DNA of 64,000 nt from JAQBVV01 sp965249205. GTDB lineage: Bacteria > Acidobacteriota > Vicinamibacteria > Vicinamibacterales > UBA2999. The notes under the pieces were generated by a model. The model did no database searches. It had not been told where the DNA came from and was given only the letters and a program-made list of their open reading frames with translations. The stretch is taken from NCBI GenBank assembly GCA_965249205.1, contig CBDFLL010000006.1:1302001-1366000 (forward strand), written 5' to 3'. Made by a program: the position numbers and the translations under genes. Numbering within the stretch: the first letter of the stretch is position 1; each line of letters starts with the position of its first letter. Positions 57,206 through 64,000 of this stretch are shown here, one piece after another.

Positions 57206-57233
57206 CTCGACGTTAGCGAGAGAGAACAAAAAG

Positions 57234-57647
57234 ATGACCGATCCGATTTCTGACATGCTCACGCGCATCCGTAACGCGGTGTCCGCTAAACACACACGTG
57301 TTGACATGCCGGCCAGCAAGCTCAAGGTGGAGATCGCGCGGATCCTCCAGGACGAGGGATACATTCAGGGCTTTCGGCTCGGTGAAGAGCCGGCTGATAG
57401 AGTCGGCCGCCAGCCCCGGCACGTGATCCGGGTCTTCTTGAAGTACGGTCCCCGCGGCGAGAAGGTCATCAGCGGGATTCAGCGAATCAGCCGCCCCGGT
57501 CGGCGCGTCTACCTCGGTGTTGAGGACGTACCCACCGTGCTCGGTGGGCTGGGCACGAATATTTTGACGACCTCGCGCGGGGTGATGACCGGACGGGCGG
57601 CACGGAAGGCCGGCGTCGGTGGAGAGGTCCTCTGTAACGTGTGGTAG
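57234..57647 (+). CDS. rpsH: 30S ribosomal protein S8
   Basis: The 137-aa primary binder of 16S rRNA helix 21 starts TDPISDMLTRIRNAVSAKH and ends in the conserved TTSRGVMTGRAARKAGVGGE. A few extra residues occur in the middle (EEPADRVGRQPRHVIR). It starts after the 79-nt spacer with a two-tier hairpin. Confidence 0.95.
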   Translation: MTDPISDMLTRIRNAVSAKHTRVDMPASKLKVEIARILQDEGYIQGFRLGEEPADRVGRQPRHVIRVFLKYGPRGEKVISGIQRISRPGRRVYLGVEDVPTVLGGLGTNILTTSRGVMTGRAARKAGVGGEVLCNVW

Positions 57648-57697
57648 CGCTTTAGGTTCCTGGCGCTGGCCGGAACCCAAAGCCAACAGGGTTCAAC

Positions 57698-58228
57698 ATG
57701 TCTCGAATTGGTAAGAAGCCGATCCCGATTCCGAAGGGCGTGACCGTGACGGTCGGGCCCGATGCGGTCGAAGTGCAGGGCCCGAAGGGCAAGCTGCGGC
57801 AGGTGTTACCTCCTGGCGTCGCCTTTGCGATGGAGGACGGCACGCTGGTGGCGAAGTTGCAGAACGAGGAATTGCGAAAGTTCCACGGGCTGGCACGCAG
57901 TCTCGTCGCCAACGCGGTGACTGGTGTCGCCGAAGGGTTCAAGAAAGAGTTGGACATCGTTGGTATCGGTTACCGGGCCGAAGTGAAGGGTACCCAGGTG
58001 CACTTCGCGCTGGGGTACTCGCATCCGATCGTGCTCGACATCCCCACGGGGATTGATATTGCGATCGAAAAGCAGACGCACATTACGGTCACCGGCGCCG
58101 ACTGCCAGAGAGTTGGTCAGGTCGCAGCGGATATCCGGCAGATGCGCAAGCCAGACCCGTACAAGCAGAAGGGCGTGCGCTACACCGGCGAAGTACTGAA
58201 GAAGAAGGTCGGCAAGACCGGTGCGTAG
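57698..58228 (+). CDS. rplF: 50S ribosomal protein L6
   Basis: The 176-aa protein, near the sarcin-ricin loop, consists of two repeated domains. It starts SRIGKKPIPIPKGVTVTVG and the second domain ends with RKPDPYKQKGVRYTGEVLKK, the L6 signature. It follows rpsH after 50 nt. Confidence 0.96.
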   Translation: MSRIGKKPIPIPKGVTVTVGPDAVEVQGPKGKLRQVLPPGVAFAMEDGTLVAKLQNEELRKFHGLARSLVANAVTGVAEGFKKELDIVGIGYRAEVKGTQVHFALGYSHPIVLDIPTGIDIAIEKQTHITVTGADCQRVGQVAADIRQMRKPDPYKQKGVRYTGEVLKKKVGKTGA

Positions 58229-58294
58229 TGAGGCCGCAGGTCTCGAGCCCGGGGTGAACCAGGAGCGAGGGGTCGGGAGCCGACAAGGATCGAT

Positions 58295-58669
58295 ATGAGG
58301 ATCAAGACCAGAGAAGATCGGCGTGACCGGATTAAGTACCGGATTCGCAGGCGCGTCCGTGGGGTCGGGGACCGTCCGCGTCTCACGGTGTACCGCAGCG
58401 TTGCGCACATCTACGTGCAGGTCATCGACGACATGACCGGCCGGACGATTGCGTCGGCATCGAGCGTCGAGCCGTCCGTGAAGGGCGTGTTTAAAACGCA
58501 GGCCAAGGGTGGCAATATCGCCGGAGCCCAGGCCATTGGTAAGACCATCGCCGAGCGGTTGCGGGAGAAGGGTGTGACGCGGGTGGTCTTCGATCGCAAC
58601 GGATTCCTCTATCACGGGCGCGTGAAGGCAGTGGCCGACGCGGCGCGCGAAGCAGGTCTGGAGTTTTAG
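58295..58669 (+). CDS. rplR: 50S ribosomal protein L18
   Basis: The 124-aa 5S rRNA-binding protein has the basic N-terminus RRDRIKYRIRRRVRGVGDRP, RLTVYRSVAHIYVQVIDD and the C-terminal DRNGFLYHGRVKAVADAARE. One base separates its stop from the rpsE GTG. Confidence 0.95.
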   Translation: MRIKTREDRRDRIKYRIRRRVRGVGDRPRLTVYRSVAHIYVQVIDDMTGRTIASASSVEPSVKGVFKTQAKGGNIAGAQAIGKTIAERLREKGVTRVVFDRNGFLYHGRVKAVADAAREAGLEF

Positions 58670-58670
58670 T

Positions 58671-59195
58671 GTGGCAATGATGAATCGCGATCGCGAAAAG
58701 ATCGACGCGACACAGCTGGACATCAAGGACACGGTGGTGTCGATTAACCGCGTGACCAAGGTGGTCAAGGGCGGCAAGAACCTGAGTTTCAGCGCGCTCG
58801 TGATCGTTGGCGACGGGCTGGGTGTCGTGGGATTCGGCGTTGGCAAGGCCAAGGAAGTACCGTCGGCGATCAAGAAGGGTATCGAGGCGGCCAAGAAGAA
58901 TCTGATCCAGGTGCCGTTCAGGGGCACAACCATTCCGCACCAGGTCGTCGGGCGATTCGGGGCAGGAAGCGTACTGCTGAAGCCGGCCCCGGAGGGCACT
59001 GGTCTCATTGCCGGCGGCGCCGTACGCGCGGTGGTGGAGGCGGCAGGGATTCAGAACCTCATGACGAAGTCGCTCGGGTCGGCGAACCCGCACAATGTCG
59101 TGCGCGCCACCTTTTCTGGATTGATGGACCTGAAGGATCCCGCTCAAGTGGCACGGTTCCGCGGCAAGGAAGAATCCGATTTGGTCGGGGCGTAG
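58671..59195 (+). CDS. rpsE: 30S ribosomal protein S5
   Basis: The 174-aa accuracy protein has an N-terminal dsRBD-like domain (VVSINRVTKVVKGGKNLSFS, VVGFGVGKAKEVPSAIKKGI) and a C-terminal domain with GGAVRAVVEAAGIQNLMTKS. GTG start at 58671, one base after the rplR stop. Confidence 0.95.
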   Translation: MAMMNRDREKIDATQLDIKDTVVSINRVTKVVKGGKNLSFSALVIVGDGLGVVGFGVGKAKEVPSAIKKGIEAAKKNLIQVPFRGTTIPHQVVGRFGAGSVLLKPAPEGTGLIAGGAVRAVVEAAGIQNLMTKSLGSANPHNVVRATFSGLMDLKDPAQVARFRGKEESDLVGA

Positions 59196-59207
59196 TCGGG
59201 GCATTAC

Positions 59208-59420
59208 ATGGCGAAGAAATCTGGACGGAAGGCGGCGTTGAAGCGTCTGAAGGTTACGCTGGTTCGTAGTCCTATCGGTTTCAACAAGACACAGGGTAAG
59301 ACGGTGGAGGGCATGGGCCTCCGCCGAATTCGCCACACCGTCGAATTGCTGGATACGCCCGAGACACGTGGCATGCTGCTCAAAGTGCGCCACCTCGTCA
59401 CGGTGACGGAGCGAGGTTAG
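59208..59420 (+). CDS. rpmD: 50S ribosomal protein L30
   Basis: The 70-aa protein has KVTLVRSPIGFNKTQGKTVE and GLRRIRHTVELLDTPETRGM, the L30 signature. It includes an N-terminal extension of about 12 basic residues compared with short 60-residue forms. Confidence 0.94.
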   Translation: MAKKSGRKAALKRLKVTLVRSPIGFNKTQGKTVEGMGLRRIRHTVELLDTPETRGMLLKVRHLVTVTERG

Positions 59421-59482
59421 CGATTTGCGATACGGGATGGGTTGTTTGCGGTACGAGTTCGCCGTCACGGGTGAGGAAAAGA

Positions 59483-59932
59483 ATGGACCTCAGTAATCTG
59501 AAGCCGGCCGATCGGTCGAAGTTTTCGAAGAAGCGTGTAGGTCGCGGCCAAGGATCGGGCACCGGCACGCAGGCGGGGCGTGGCCACAAGGGCGCGCAAT
59601 CCCGGTCGGGCTTCAAGTTCAAGCGAGGCTTCGAGGGCGGCCAGATGCCGCTGCACCGGCGGCTCCCGAAGCGCGGGTTTCATAACCCATTTCGCATCGA
59701 GTACGCCGTCGTCAACCTCGATACGTTGGGCGATCGGTTCGAGGCCGGTACGGTCGTCACGCCAGAGCTGCTCCGTGAGCGGGGCGTGGTTCGCAGTAGC
59801 CGCCAGCCTGTGAAGGTGCTGGGGCGCGGCGACATTGCCAAGAAACTGACTGTGCGAGCCCACAAGTTCAGTGGCAAGGCTGCGGAGAAGATTGCCGCGG
59901 CCGGTGGGGCCACCGAGGTATTGTCCTCCTGA
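59483..59932 (+). CDS. rplO: 50S ribosomal protein L15
   Basis: The 149-aa protein has a glycine/arginine-rich N-terminal tail (KKRVGRGQGSGTGTQAGRGH) buried in 23S rRNA and the PLHRRLPKRGFHNPFR segment. ATG 59483 is preferred over GTG 59471 because GTGAGGAAAAG then acts as the ribosome site. Confidence 0.95.
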   Translation: MDLSNLKPADRSKFSKKRVGRGQGSGTGTQAGRGHKGAQSRSGFKFKRGFEGGQMPLHRRLPKRGFHNPFRIEYAVVNLDTLGDRFEAGTVVTPELLRERGVVRSSRQPVKVLGRGDIAKKLTVRAHKFSGKAAEKIAAAGGATEVLSS

Positions 59933-59967
59933 GAGCCGATTCGAGGGGCTGGCTGAGTTGATCAACG

Positions 59968-61356
59968 ATGGATAACGCGCTAAAGAATCTATTCGCCGTC
60001 GCTGACCTGCGTAACCGTGTGCTCTTTACACTGGCGCTTCTCGGCGTGTACCGCGTGGGCAGCCATATCCCGACTCCTGGCGTCAATACCGAGGCGCTCG
60101 CCATTCTGGCTGAGCAGACCGCGAACACGATGTTCGGTCTGTATGACATGTTCTCCGGTGGGAACCTGTCGCAGGTCACGATTTTTGCACTCGGTGTCAT
60201 GCCGTACATCAGCGCGTCGATCATTCTTCAGCTTCTGACCGTTGTCTGGCCGACGCTTGAGCGCATCTCGAAGGAAGGTGAGCTGGGGCGGCGAAAGATC
60301 ACCCAGTACACACGGTACCTGACGTTGGCGCTGGCGTTCGTGCAATCACTCGGGATCTCGTTCTTCCTGGAGCGTCAAACCGAGATTGCTGGTGGTCTTC
60401 CGCTCGTATACGTCCCGGGCTGGGGCTTCCGGTTCATGTGCGTCCTCACGCTCACGACTGGGACGATGTTCATCATGTGGCTGGGCGAACAGATCACCGA
60501 GCGCGGTATCGGCAATGGTATGTCGCTGCTGATCTTCGCAGGCATCGTCGTCGGACTACCGTCGGCGGTGTTGACCACATTTGACCAGATGCGTACCGGA
60601 CAGATCAGCCTGCTGCGGATCGTGTTTCTGGTCGTGATGATGGTGGCGGTCGTCAGCGCCATTATTTTCGTCGAGCGCGGTCACCGACGTATTACGGTGC
60701 AGTACGCGAAGCGCGTCGTGGGGCGCCGGCAGTACGGTGGCTCGAGTACGCACATTCCACTGAAGGTGAACACCGGGGGCGTCATACCGGTGATTTTCGC
60801 CTCGTCCATTCTGGCGTTCCCGGCGACAATCGCCGCGATGTTCGAGAGTGGCTCTGTGGGGCGTACGGTCGCCGATCAGCTCGCATACGGCATGCCGCTC
60901 TACAATCTGATGTACGTCGGCGGCATTATTTTCTTCTGCTACTTCTATACAGCCATTATTTTCAACCCAGACGACGTGGCTGAGAACATGCGGAAGTATG
61001 GCGGGTTTATTCCTGGTATCCGACCTGGCAAGCGTACGGCTGAGTACATCGATACGATTCTGGCTCGCCTGACTCTGGTTGGCGCGCTCTACTTGTCGGC
61101 TGTCGCGATTCTGCCAGAGTTCCTGTTGACCGGTTTCAGAGTCGCGCCGATTCCGTTTGTAGGAGAGCAGCTTGACGCGCTGTTGCCGCTCTGGGTGACG
61201 CAAGGCGTGGGCATTACGTTCTTCTTTGGTGGCACGTCGCTCCTGATCGTTGTCGGTGTGGCGATGGACACTGTGAATCAGGTGGAATCGCAGCTCATCA
61301 TGCGCCATTACGATGGCTTCATGAAGAAGACTCGGATTCGAGGGCGTCGCGGGTAG
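59968..61356 (+). CDS. secY: Preprotein translocase subunit SecY
   Basis: Channel subunit of the Sec translocon, 462 aa with ten transmembrane helices. It has LRNRVLFTLALLGVYRVGSH in the first helix, the plug-region GGNLSQVTIFALGVMPYISA, and PGIRPGKRTAEYIDTILARL. It closes the ribosomal part of the spc operon, with secE at 16480 as partner. It ends 6 nt before adk. Confidence 0.97.
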   Translation: MDNALKNLFAVADLRNRVLFTLALLGVYRVGSHIPTPGVNTEALAILAEQTANTMFGLYDMFSGGNLSQVTIFALGVMPYISASIILQLLTVVWPTLERISKEGELGRRKITQYTRYLTLALAFVQSLGISFFLERQTEIAGGLPLVYVPGWGFRFMCVLTLTTGTMFIMWLGEQITERGIGNGMSLLIFAGIVVGLPSAVLTTFDQMRTGQISLLRIVFLVVMMVAVVSAIIFVERGHRRITVQYAKRVVGRRQYGGSSTHIPLKVNTGGVIPVIFASSILAFPATIAAMFESGSVGRTVADQLAYGMPLYNLMYVGGIIFFCYFYTAIIFNPDDVAENMRKYGGFIPGIRPGKRTAEYIDTILARLTLVGALYLSAVAILPEFLLTGFRVAPIPFVGEQLDALLPLWVTQGVGITFFFGGTSLLIVVGVAMDTVNQVESQLIMRHYDGFMKKTRIRGRRG

Positions 61357-61362
61357 CGGAGT

Positions 61363-62055
61363 ATGGTACTGAACGTCGTCATGTTGGGAGCCCCAGGGGC
61401 AGGCAAGGGCACGCAGGCGGAGCGGTTAGCGCAGGCACGCGGCCTGCCGAAGATTTCGACGGGTGACATTCTTCGCCAGGGGGTGAAAGATCGCCTGCCG
61501 GTGGCACTTCTGGCGAAAGAGAAGATGGATCGCGGCGAACTCGTTGACGATGACACGATAGTCGCCATCGTCCGAGATCGACTGGTACGTTCAGACACCG
61601 ACGCGGGATTTATTCTAGATGGGTTTCCACGCACTGTCCCTCAGGCGCGTGCCCTCGATGCCATCATGGACGAAAGGGGAAAGGGCCCGCTGCTCGTCGT
61701 TGACATCGTGGTGCCGGACGGTGATCTGGTGCGTCGGTTGTCAGGTCGCCGAATTTGCTCGAAGTGCGGCACGAACGCCGAACCGTCAGAGGATGAGGAA
61801 GCTGCGTGCCGGCGTTGTGGTGGCACCCTTGTCCATCGTGCGGACGATAAGGAGGCGGTCGTACTCGAGCGACTCCGGATCTACGCGCACGAGACCAAGC
61901 CGTTGGTCGAGTATTACAGCGCGCGGCCCACATTCTGCGCGGTCAACGGGAAGCAGACACCCGAACAGGTGGCGCAGGAGCTGAGTGCGATGATCGATGC
62001 TGCGGCGTCTCGATCTGGCTCGGTGGTGGAGGCGAGGGGAGCAGAAGGTCGATGA
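61363..62055 (+). CDS. adk: Adenylate kinase, zinc-LID type
   Basis: Catalyses ATP + AMP = 2 ADP. The 230-aa protein has the P-loop LGAPGAGKGTQ (8-18), DGFPRT and a LID domain with C132/C135 (CSKC) and C149/C152 (CRRC), the zinc-binding type common in Gram-positives. The C-terminus is about 15 residues longer than usual. It overlaps map by 4 nt (ATGA). Confidence 0.95.
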   Translation: MVLNVVMLGAPGAGKGTQAERLAQARGLPKISTGDILRQGVKDRLPVALLAKEKMDRGELVDDDTIVAIVRDRLVRSDTDAGFILDGFPRTVPQARALDAIMDERGKGPLLVVDIVVPDGDLVRRLSGRRICSKCGTNAEPSEDEEAACRRCGGTLVHRADDKEAVVLERLRIYAHETKPLVEYYSARPTFCAVNGKQTPEQVAQELSAMIDAAASRSGSVVEARGAEGR

Positions 62056-62843
62056 TCGTGTGCCGGTCGAAGGCCGAGATTCAGAAGCTTCGACGGGTCA
62101 ACCAGCTTGTCGGCAGGATTCTCACCGAGCTTCGGCAGATGGTTGTGCCCGGTGTGACGACCGAAGAGATCGATGCGTCTGCCGAAGCGTTGGTACGTAA
62201 GGCCGGCGCCGAGCCCGCGTTCAAGGGATATCACGGGTTTCCCGCGACCGTGTGCGCGTCGGTGAACGAGCAAGTCGTCCATGGGATTCCATCGGCGCGC
62301 CAGTTGGTTGAGGGCGATGTGCTCTCGCTCGACATGGGTGCGAAGCTTGACGGATTCTATGGAGACTGCGCCGTGACGGTGCCGGTTGGGGGTGTGTCGA
62401 CGGATGCCGCGCGGCTATTGCAGGTCACGGAGACCGCCTTGTTTCACGGAATCGAGGCCGTGAAGCCAGGGGCTCGAGTCTCGGACATCGGTGCCGCTGT
62501 TCAGGCGCATGTTGAGGCGCACGGATTTTCCGTGGTCCGCGAGTTCGTCGGTCACGGCATTGGGACCTCGCTGCACGAGGAGCCGCAGATCGCGAACTAC
62601 GGTCCAGCGGACCGAGGGCCGCGTTTGGCCGAGGGTATGGCTCTGGCGATCGAGCCGATGGTGAACGCCGGGGCGGCGGCAGTGAAGGTCTTGAGTGACG
62701 GTTGGACGGCCGTGACGCGCGATGGCTCGCTGTCCGCTCACTTCGAGCACACGATCGTGGTGGCGGATGGCGGAGTCGAGATTTTGACGCTGCTGGACGC
62801 GGACGCGGCGAGGACGCGGGAGTTGCTGGCGATCAACGGCTAG
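62052..62843 (+). CDS. map: Methionine aminopeptidase, type I
   Basis: Removes the initiator methionine from nascent proteins. In the 263-aa protein the metal ligands are D94 (LSLDMGA), D105 (FYGDCAV), H168 (FVGHGIG), E201 (AIEPM) and E232 (FEHT), with the substrate-side H78 (VVHGIP). The secY-adk-map-infA order is a conserved spc/alpha junction. Confidence 0.95.
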   Translation: MIVCRSKAEIQKLRRVNQLVGRILTELRQMVVPGVTTEEIDASAEALVRKAGAEPAFKGYHGFPATVCASVNEQVVHGIPSARQLVEGDVLSLDMGAKLDGFYGDCAVTVPVGGVSTDAARLLQVTETALFHGIEAVKPGARVSDIGAAVQAHVEAHGFSVVREFVGHGIGTSLHEEPQIANYGPADRGPRLAEGMALAIEPMVNAGAAAVKVLSDGWTAVTRDGSLSAHFEHTIVVADGGVEILTLLDADAARTRELLAING

Positions 62844-62880
62844 TGGTGCGGGATGTGTTGTTTAAGGATGAAGTGCCGCT

Positions 62881-63111
62881 GTGGATGAATCGTCACTCGC
62901 GGGTCACGAGTCGCTGACGCAAGAGGGGATCGTGGTTGCACAGTTGCCGAGTGGTCTGTATCGCGTGGGCATTGAGGGGAGTGGGCAGATCACGGCGCAT
63001 GTTGGTGGCGGTCTTGAGAGAAATTTTGTGCGACTCCTGGTTGGTGACCGAGTCGTAGTGGAACTGACGCCGCGGGATCTGACGCGCGGCAGGATCATCG
63101 GGAAGGCGTAG
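62881..63111 (+). CDS. infA: Translation initiation factor IF-1
   Basis: The 76-aa OB-fold protein binds the ribosomal A site during initiation. It has EGIVVAQLPSGLYRVGIEG, the RNFVRLLVGDRVVVEL core and the DLTRGRIIGKA end. It is more divergent from the usual MAKED-type sequence, with an extra acidic/polar N-terminus (DESSLAGHESL). GTG start at 62881. The stop is 3 nt before rpmJ. Confidence 0.9.
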   Translation: MDESSLAGHESLTQEGIVVAQLPSGLYRVGIEGSGQITAHVGGGLERNFVRLLVGDRVVVELTPRDLTRGRIIGKA

Positions 63112-63114
63112 GTC

Positions 63115-63228
63115 ATGAAGGTCAGAGCATCAGTGAAACGCATGTGCGTCAAATGCAAGATTGTCCGCCGCGAAGGGGTGGTCCGGGTTATTTGCACCAA
63201 CCCCAAGCACAAGCAGAGGCAGGGATAA
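63115..63228 (+). CDS. rpmJ: 50S ribosomal protein L36, zinc type
   Basis: The 37-aa protein has the zinc ligands C11, C14, C27 and H32 (CVKC, then ICTNPKHKQRQG). Start KVRASVKRMC is typical. It lies between infA and rpsM, as in most bacteria. Confidence 0.94.
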   Translation: MKVRASVKRMCVKCKIVRREGVVRVICTNPKHKQRQG

Positions 63229-63231
63229 GCG

Positions 63232-63606
63232 ATGGCACGAATTGCAGGTGTCGACCTTCCGCGCACGAAGCGGGTTGAGGTTGGCCTCACATACATTTAC
63301 GGCATCGGACGGAAACGATCCAATGACGTCCTGGGCGCGGCAGGGGTGAGCCCCGATATCCGTGTGAAGGATCTGTCGGAAGACGACGTTCGTAAGATCA
63401 GTCGCGTCCTGGAGGATGCGGGCGGCATCGAGGGAGATCTCCGGAAGGAGGTCACGATGAACATTAAGAGATTGATGGAGATCGGCTGCTATCGTGGCCT
63501 GCGCCATCGCCGGAACCTGCCGGTTCACGGCCAACGCACCAAGACCAACGCGCGTACCCGAAAAGGGCCGCGCAGGGGCGCGGTCGCAAGGAAGAAGACG
63601 GTGTGA
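63232..63606 (+). CDS. rpsM: 30S ribosomal protein S13
   Basis: The 124-aa 30S-head protein forms the bridge to L5. It starts ARIAGVDLPRTKRVEVGLTY and has GCYRGLRHRRNLPVHGQRTK and the basic tail RKGPRRGAVARKKT. It is followed by rpsK after 3 nt. Confidence 0.96.
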   Translation: MARIAGVDLPRTKRVEVGLTYIYGIGRKRSNDVLGAAGVSPDIRVKDLSEDDVRKISRVLEDAGGIEGDLRKEVTMNIKRLMEIGCYRGLRHRRNLPVHGQRTKTNARTRKGPRRGAVARKKTV

Positions 63607-63609
63607 TGC

Positions 63610-64000
63610 ATGGCCAAGACTGACGCGGACGGCGGAAAAAAGGGCGACGGGGGCAAAAAGGCGCCCCGGAAAGCGTTTAAGAAACGCGGCGAGAAGCGGG
63701 TGGTGCATCATGGGTTCGTGCACATCAGGGCCTCGTTCAATAACACGCATATCACGATTACCGATACCGAGGGCAACGTGATCGCGTGGTCAAGCGCGGG
63801 CGGCATCGGCTTCAAGGGGTCGCGGAAGGGGACGCCGTTTGCGGCGACTCAGGCTGCCATCAACGCCGGCAATGCAGCCAAGACCTACGGTTTGCGGTCG
63901 GTGGAGGTGCTGGTCAAGGGGCCGGGTTCGGGGCGCGAGTCAGCGATTCGGGCACTGCAGACCGTCGGCATCGATGTAAAGTCGATTCGCGACGTCACCC
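63610..64000 (+). CDS. rpsK: 30S ribosomal protein S11, 3' end beyond the window
   Basis: The first 130 codons of S11, a platform protein contacting the Shine-Dalgarno helix. A basic N-terminal tail (residues 1-30) rich in Gly/Lys precedes VVHHGFVHIRASFNNTHITI, GGIGFKGSRKGTPFAATQAA and the GPGSGRESAIRALQ signature. It reads SIRDVT at the window edge, so only a short C-terminal part is missing. Confidence 0.95.
   Translation, partial: MAKTDADGGKKGDGGKKAPRKAFKKRGEKRVVHHGFVHIRASFNNTHITITDTEGNVIAWSSAGGIGFKGSRKGTPFAATQAAINAGNAAKTYGLRSVEVLVKGPGSGRESAIRALQTVGIDVKSIRDVT

Overview
This is a 64-kb, GC-rich, gene-dense bacterial chromosomal window. It carries the conserved translation and transcription core: a tRNA-tuf-secE-nusG-rplKAJL-rpoBC block, then str, S10, spc and the start of the alpha operon. 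Supporting genes are dnaB, alr, radA, plsC, ispDF, gltX and rlmB. A Vicinamibacteria-like member of Acidobacteriota is my best guess. It rests on high GC, an alternative-complex-III-like cluster, DUF4159 and streptogramin-lyase-like propeller genes, and an EF-Tu with an unusual switch I. No rRNA or species marker is present, so this is inference.

Layout. (1) 167-3757: dnaB-alr, then a convergent glycosyltransferase 9. (2) 3817-7438: a signalling neighbourhood in decay, with an intact Hpt protein, a frameshifted receiver fragment, a frameshifted YfiR gene, a receiver/PAS fragment inverted against a GGDEF-EAL gene that has lost part of its EAL domain, and an intact receiver-DHp protein. (3) 7478-7642: a MITE-like element. 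(4) 7750-13974: radA, plsC, a B3/B4-domain gene, ispDF, gltX, rlmB. (5) 14051-28355: a promoter, tRNA-Thr/Tyr/Gly/Thr, tuf, rpmG, tRNA-Trp, secE, nusG, rplKAJL, rpoB, rpoC and a terminator. (6) 28239-46173: an accessory stretch separating rpoC from rpsL, which are neighbours in many bacteria. It holds a cytochrome/beta-propeller protein, DUF4159, IS1595- and IS5-type elements, several broken genes (EamA, NmrA, hemerythrin, molybdopterin oxidoreductase), SWIB, VanZ-like, G8 and PEGA proteins, a peroxiredoxin, and an Fe-S/NrfD/DUF3341 cluster. (7) 45745-64000: a strong promoter, a 400-nt structured leader, rpsL-rpsG-fusA-tuf, the S10 and spc operons, secY-adk-map-infA-rpmJ-rpsM and the 5' part of rpsK.

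The core genes sit in tight operons with many 1-4 nt overlaps and jointly supply ribosome, elongation, polymerase and Sec functions. The accessory stretch and the signalling cluster are where decay, mobile DNA and inserted genes concentrate. The most notable points are an eight-cysteine zinc-ribbon insertion in RpoB, an altered EF-Tu switch I in two near-identical tuf copies, an IS5 insertion whose host hemerythrin gene can be restored exactly, and a cytochrome c/molybdopterin oxidoreductase deletion junction.
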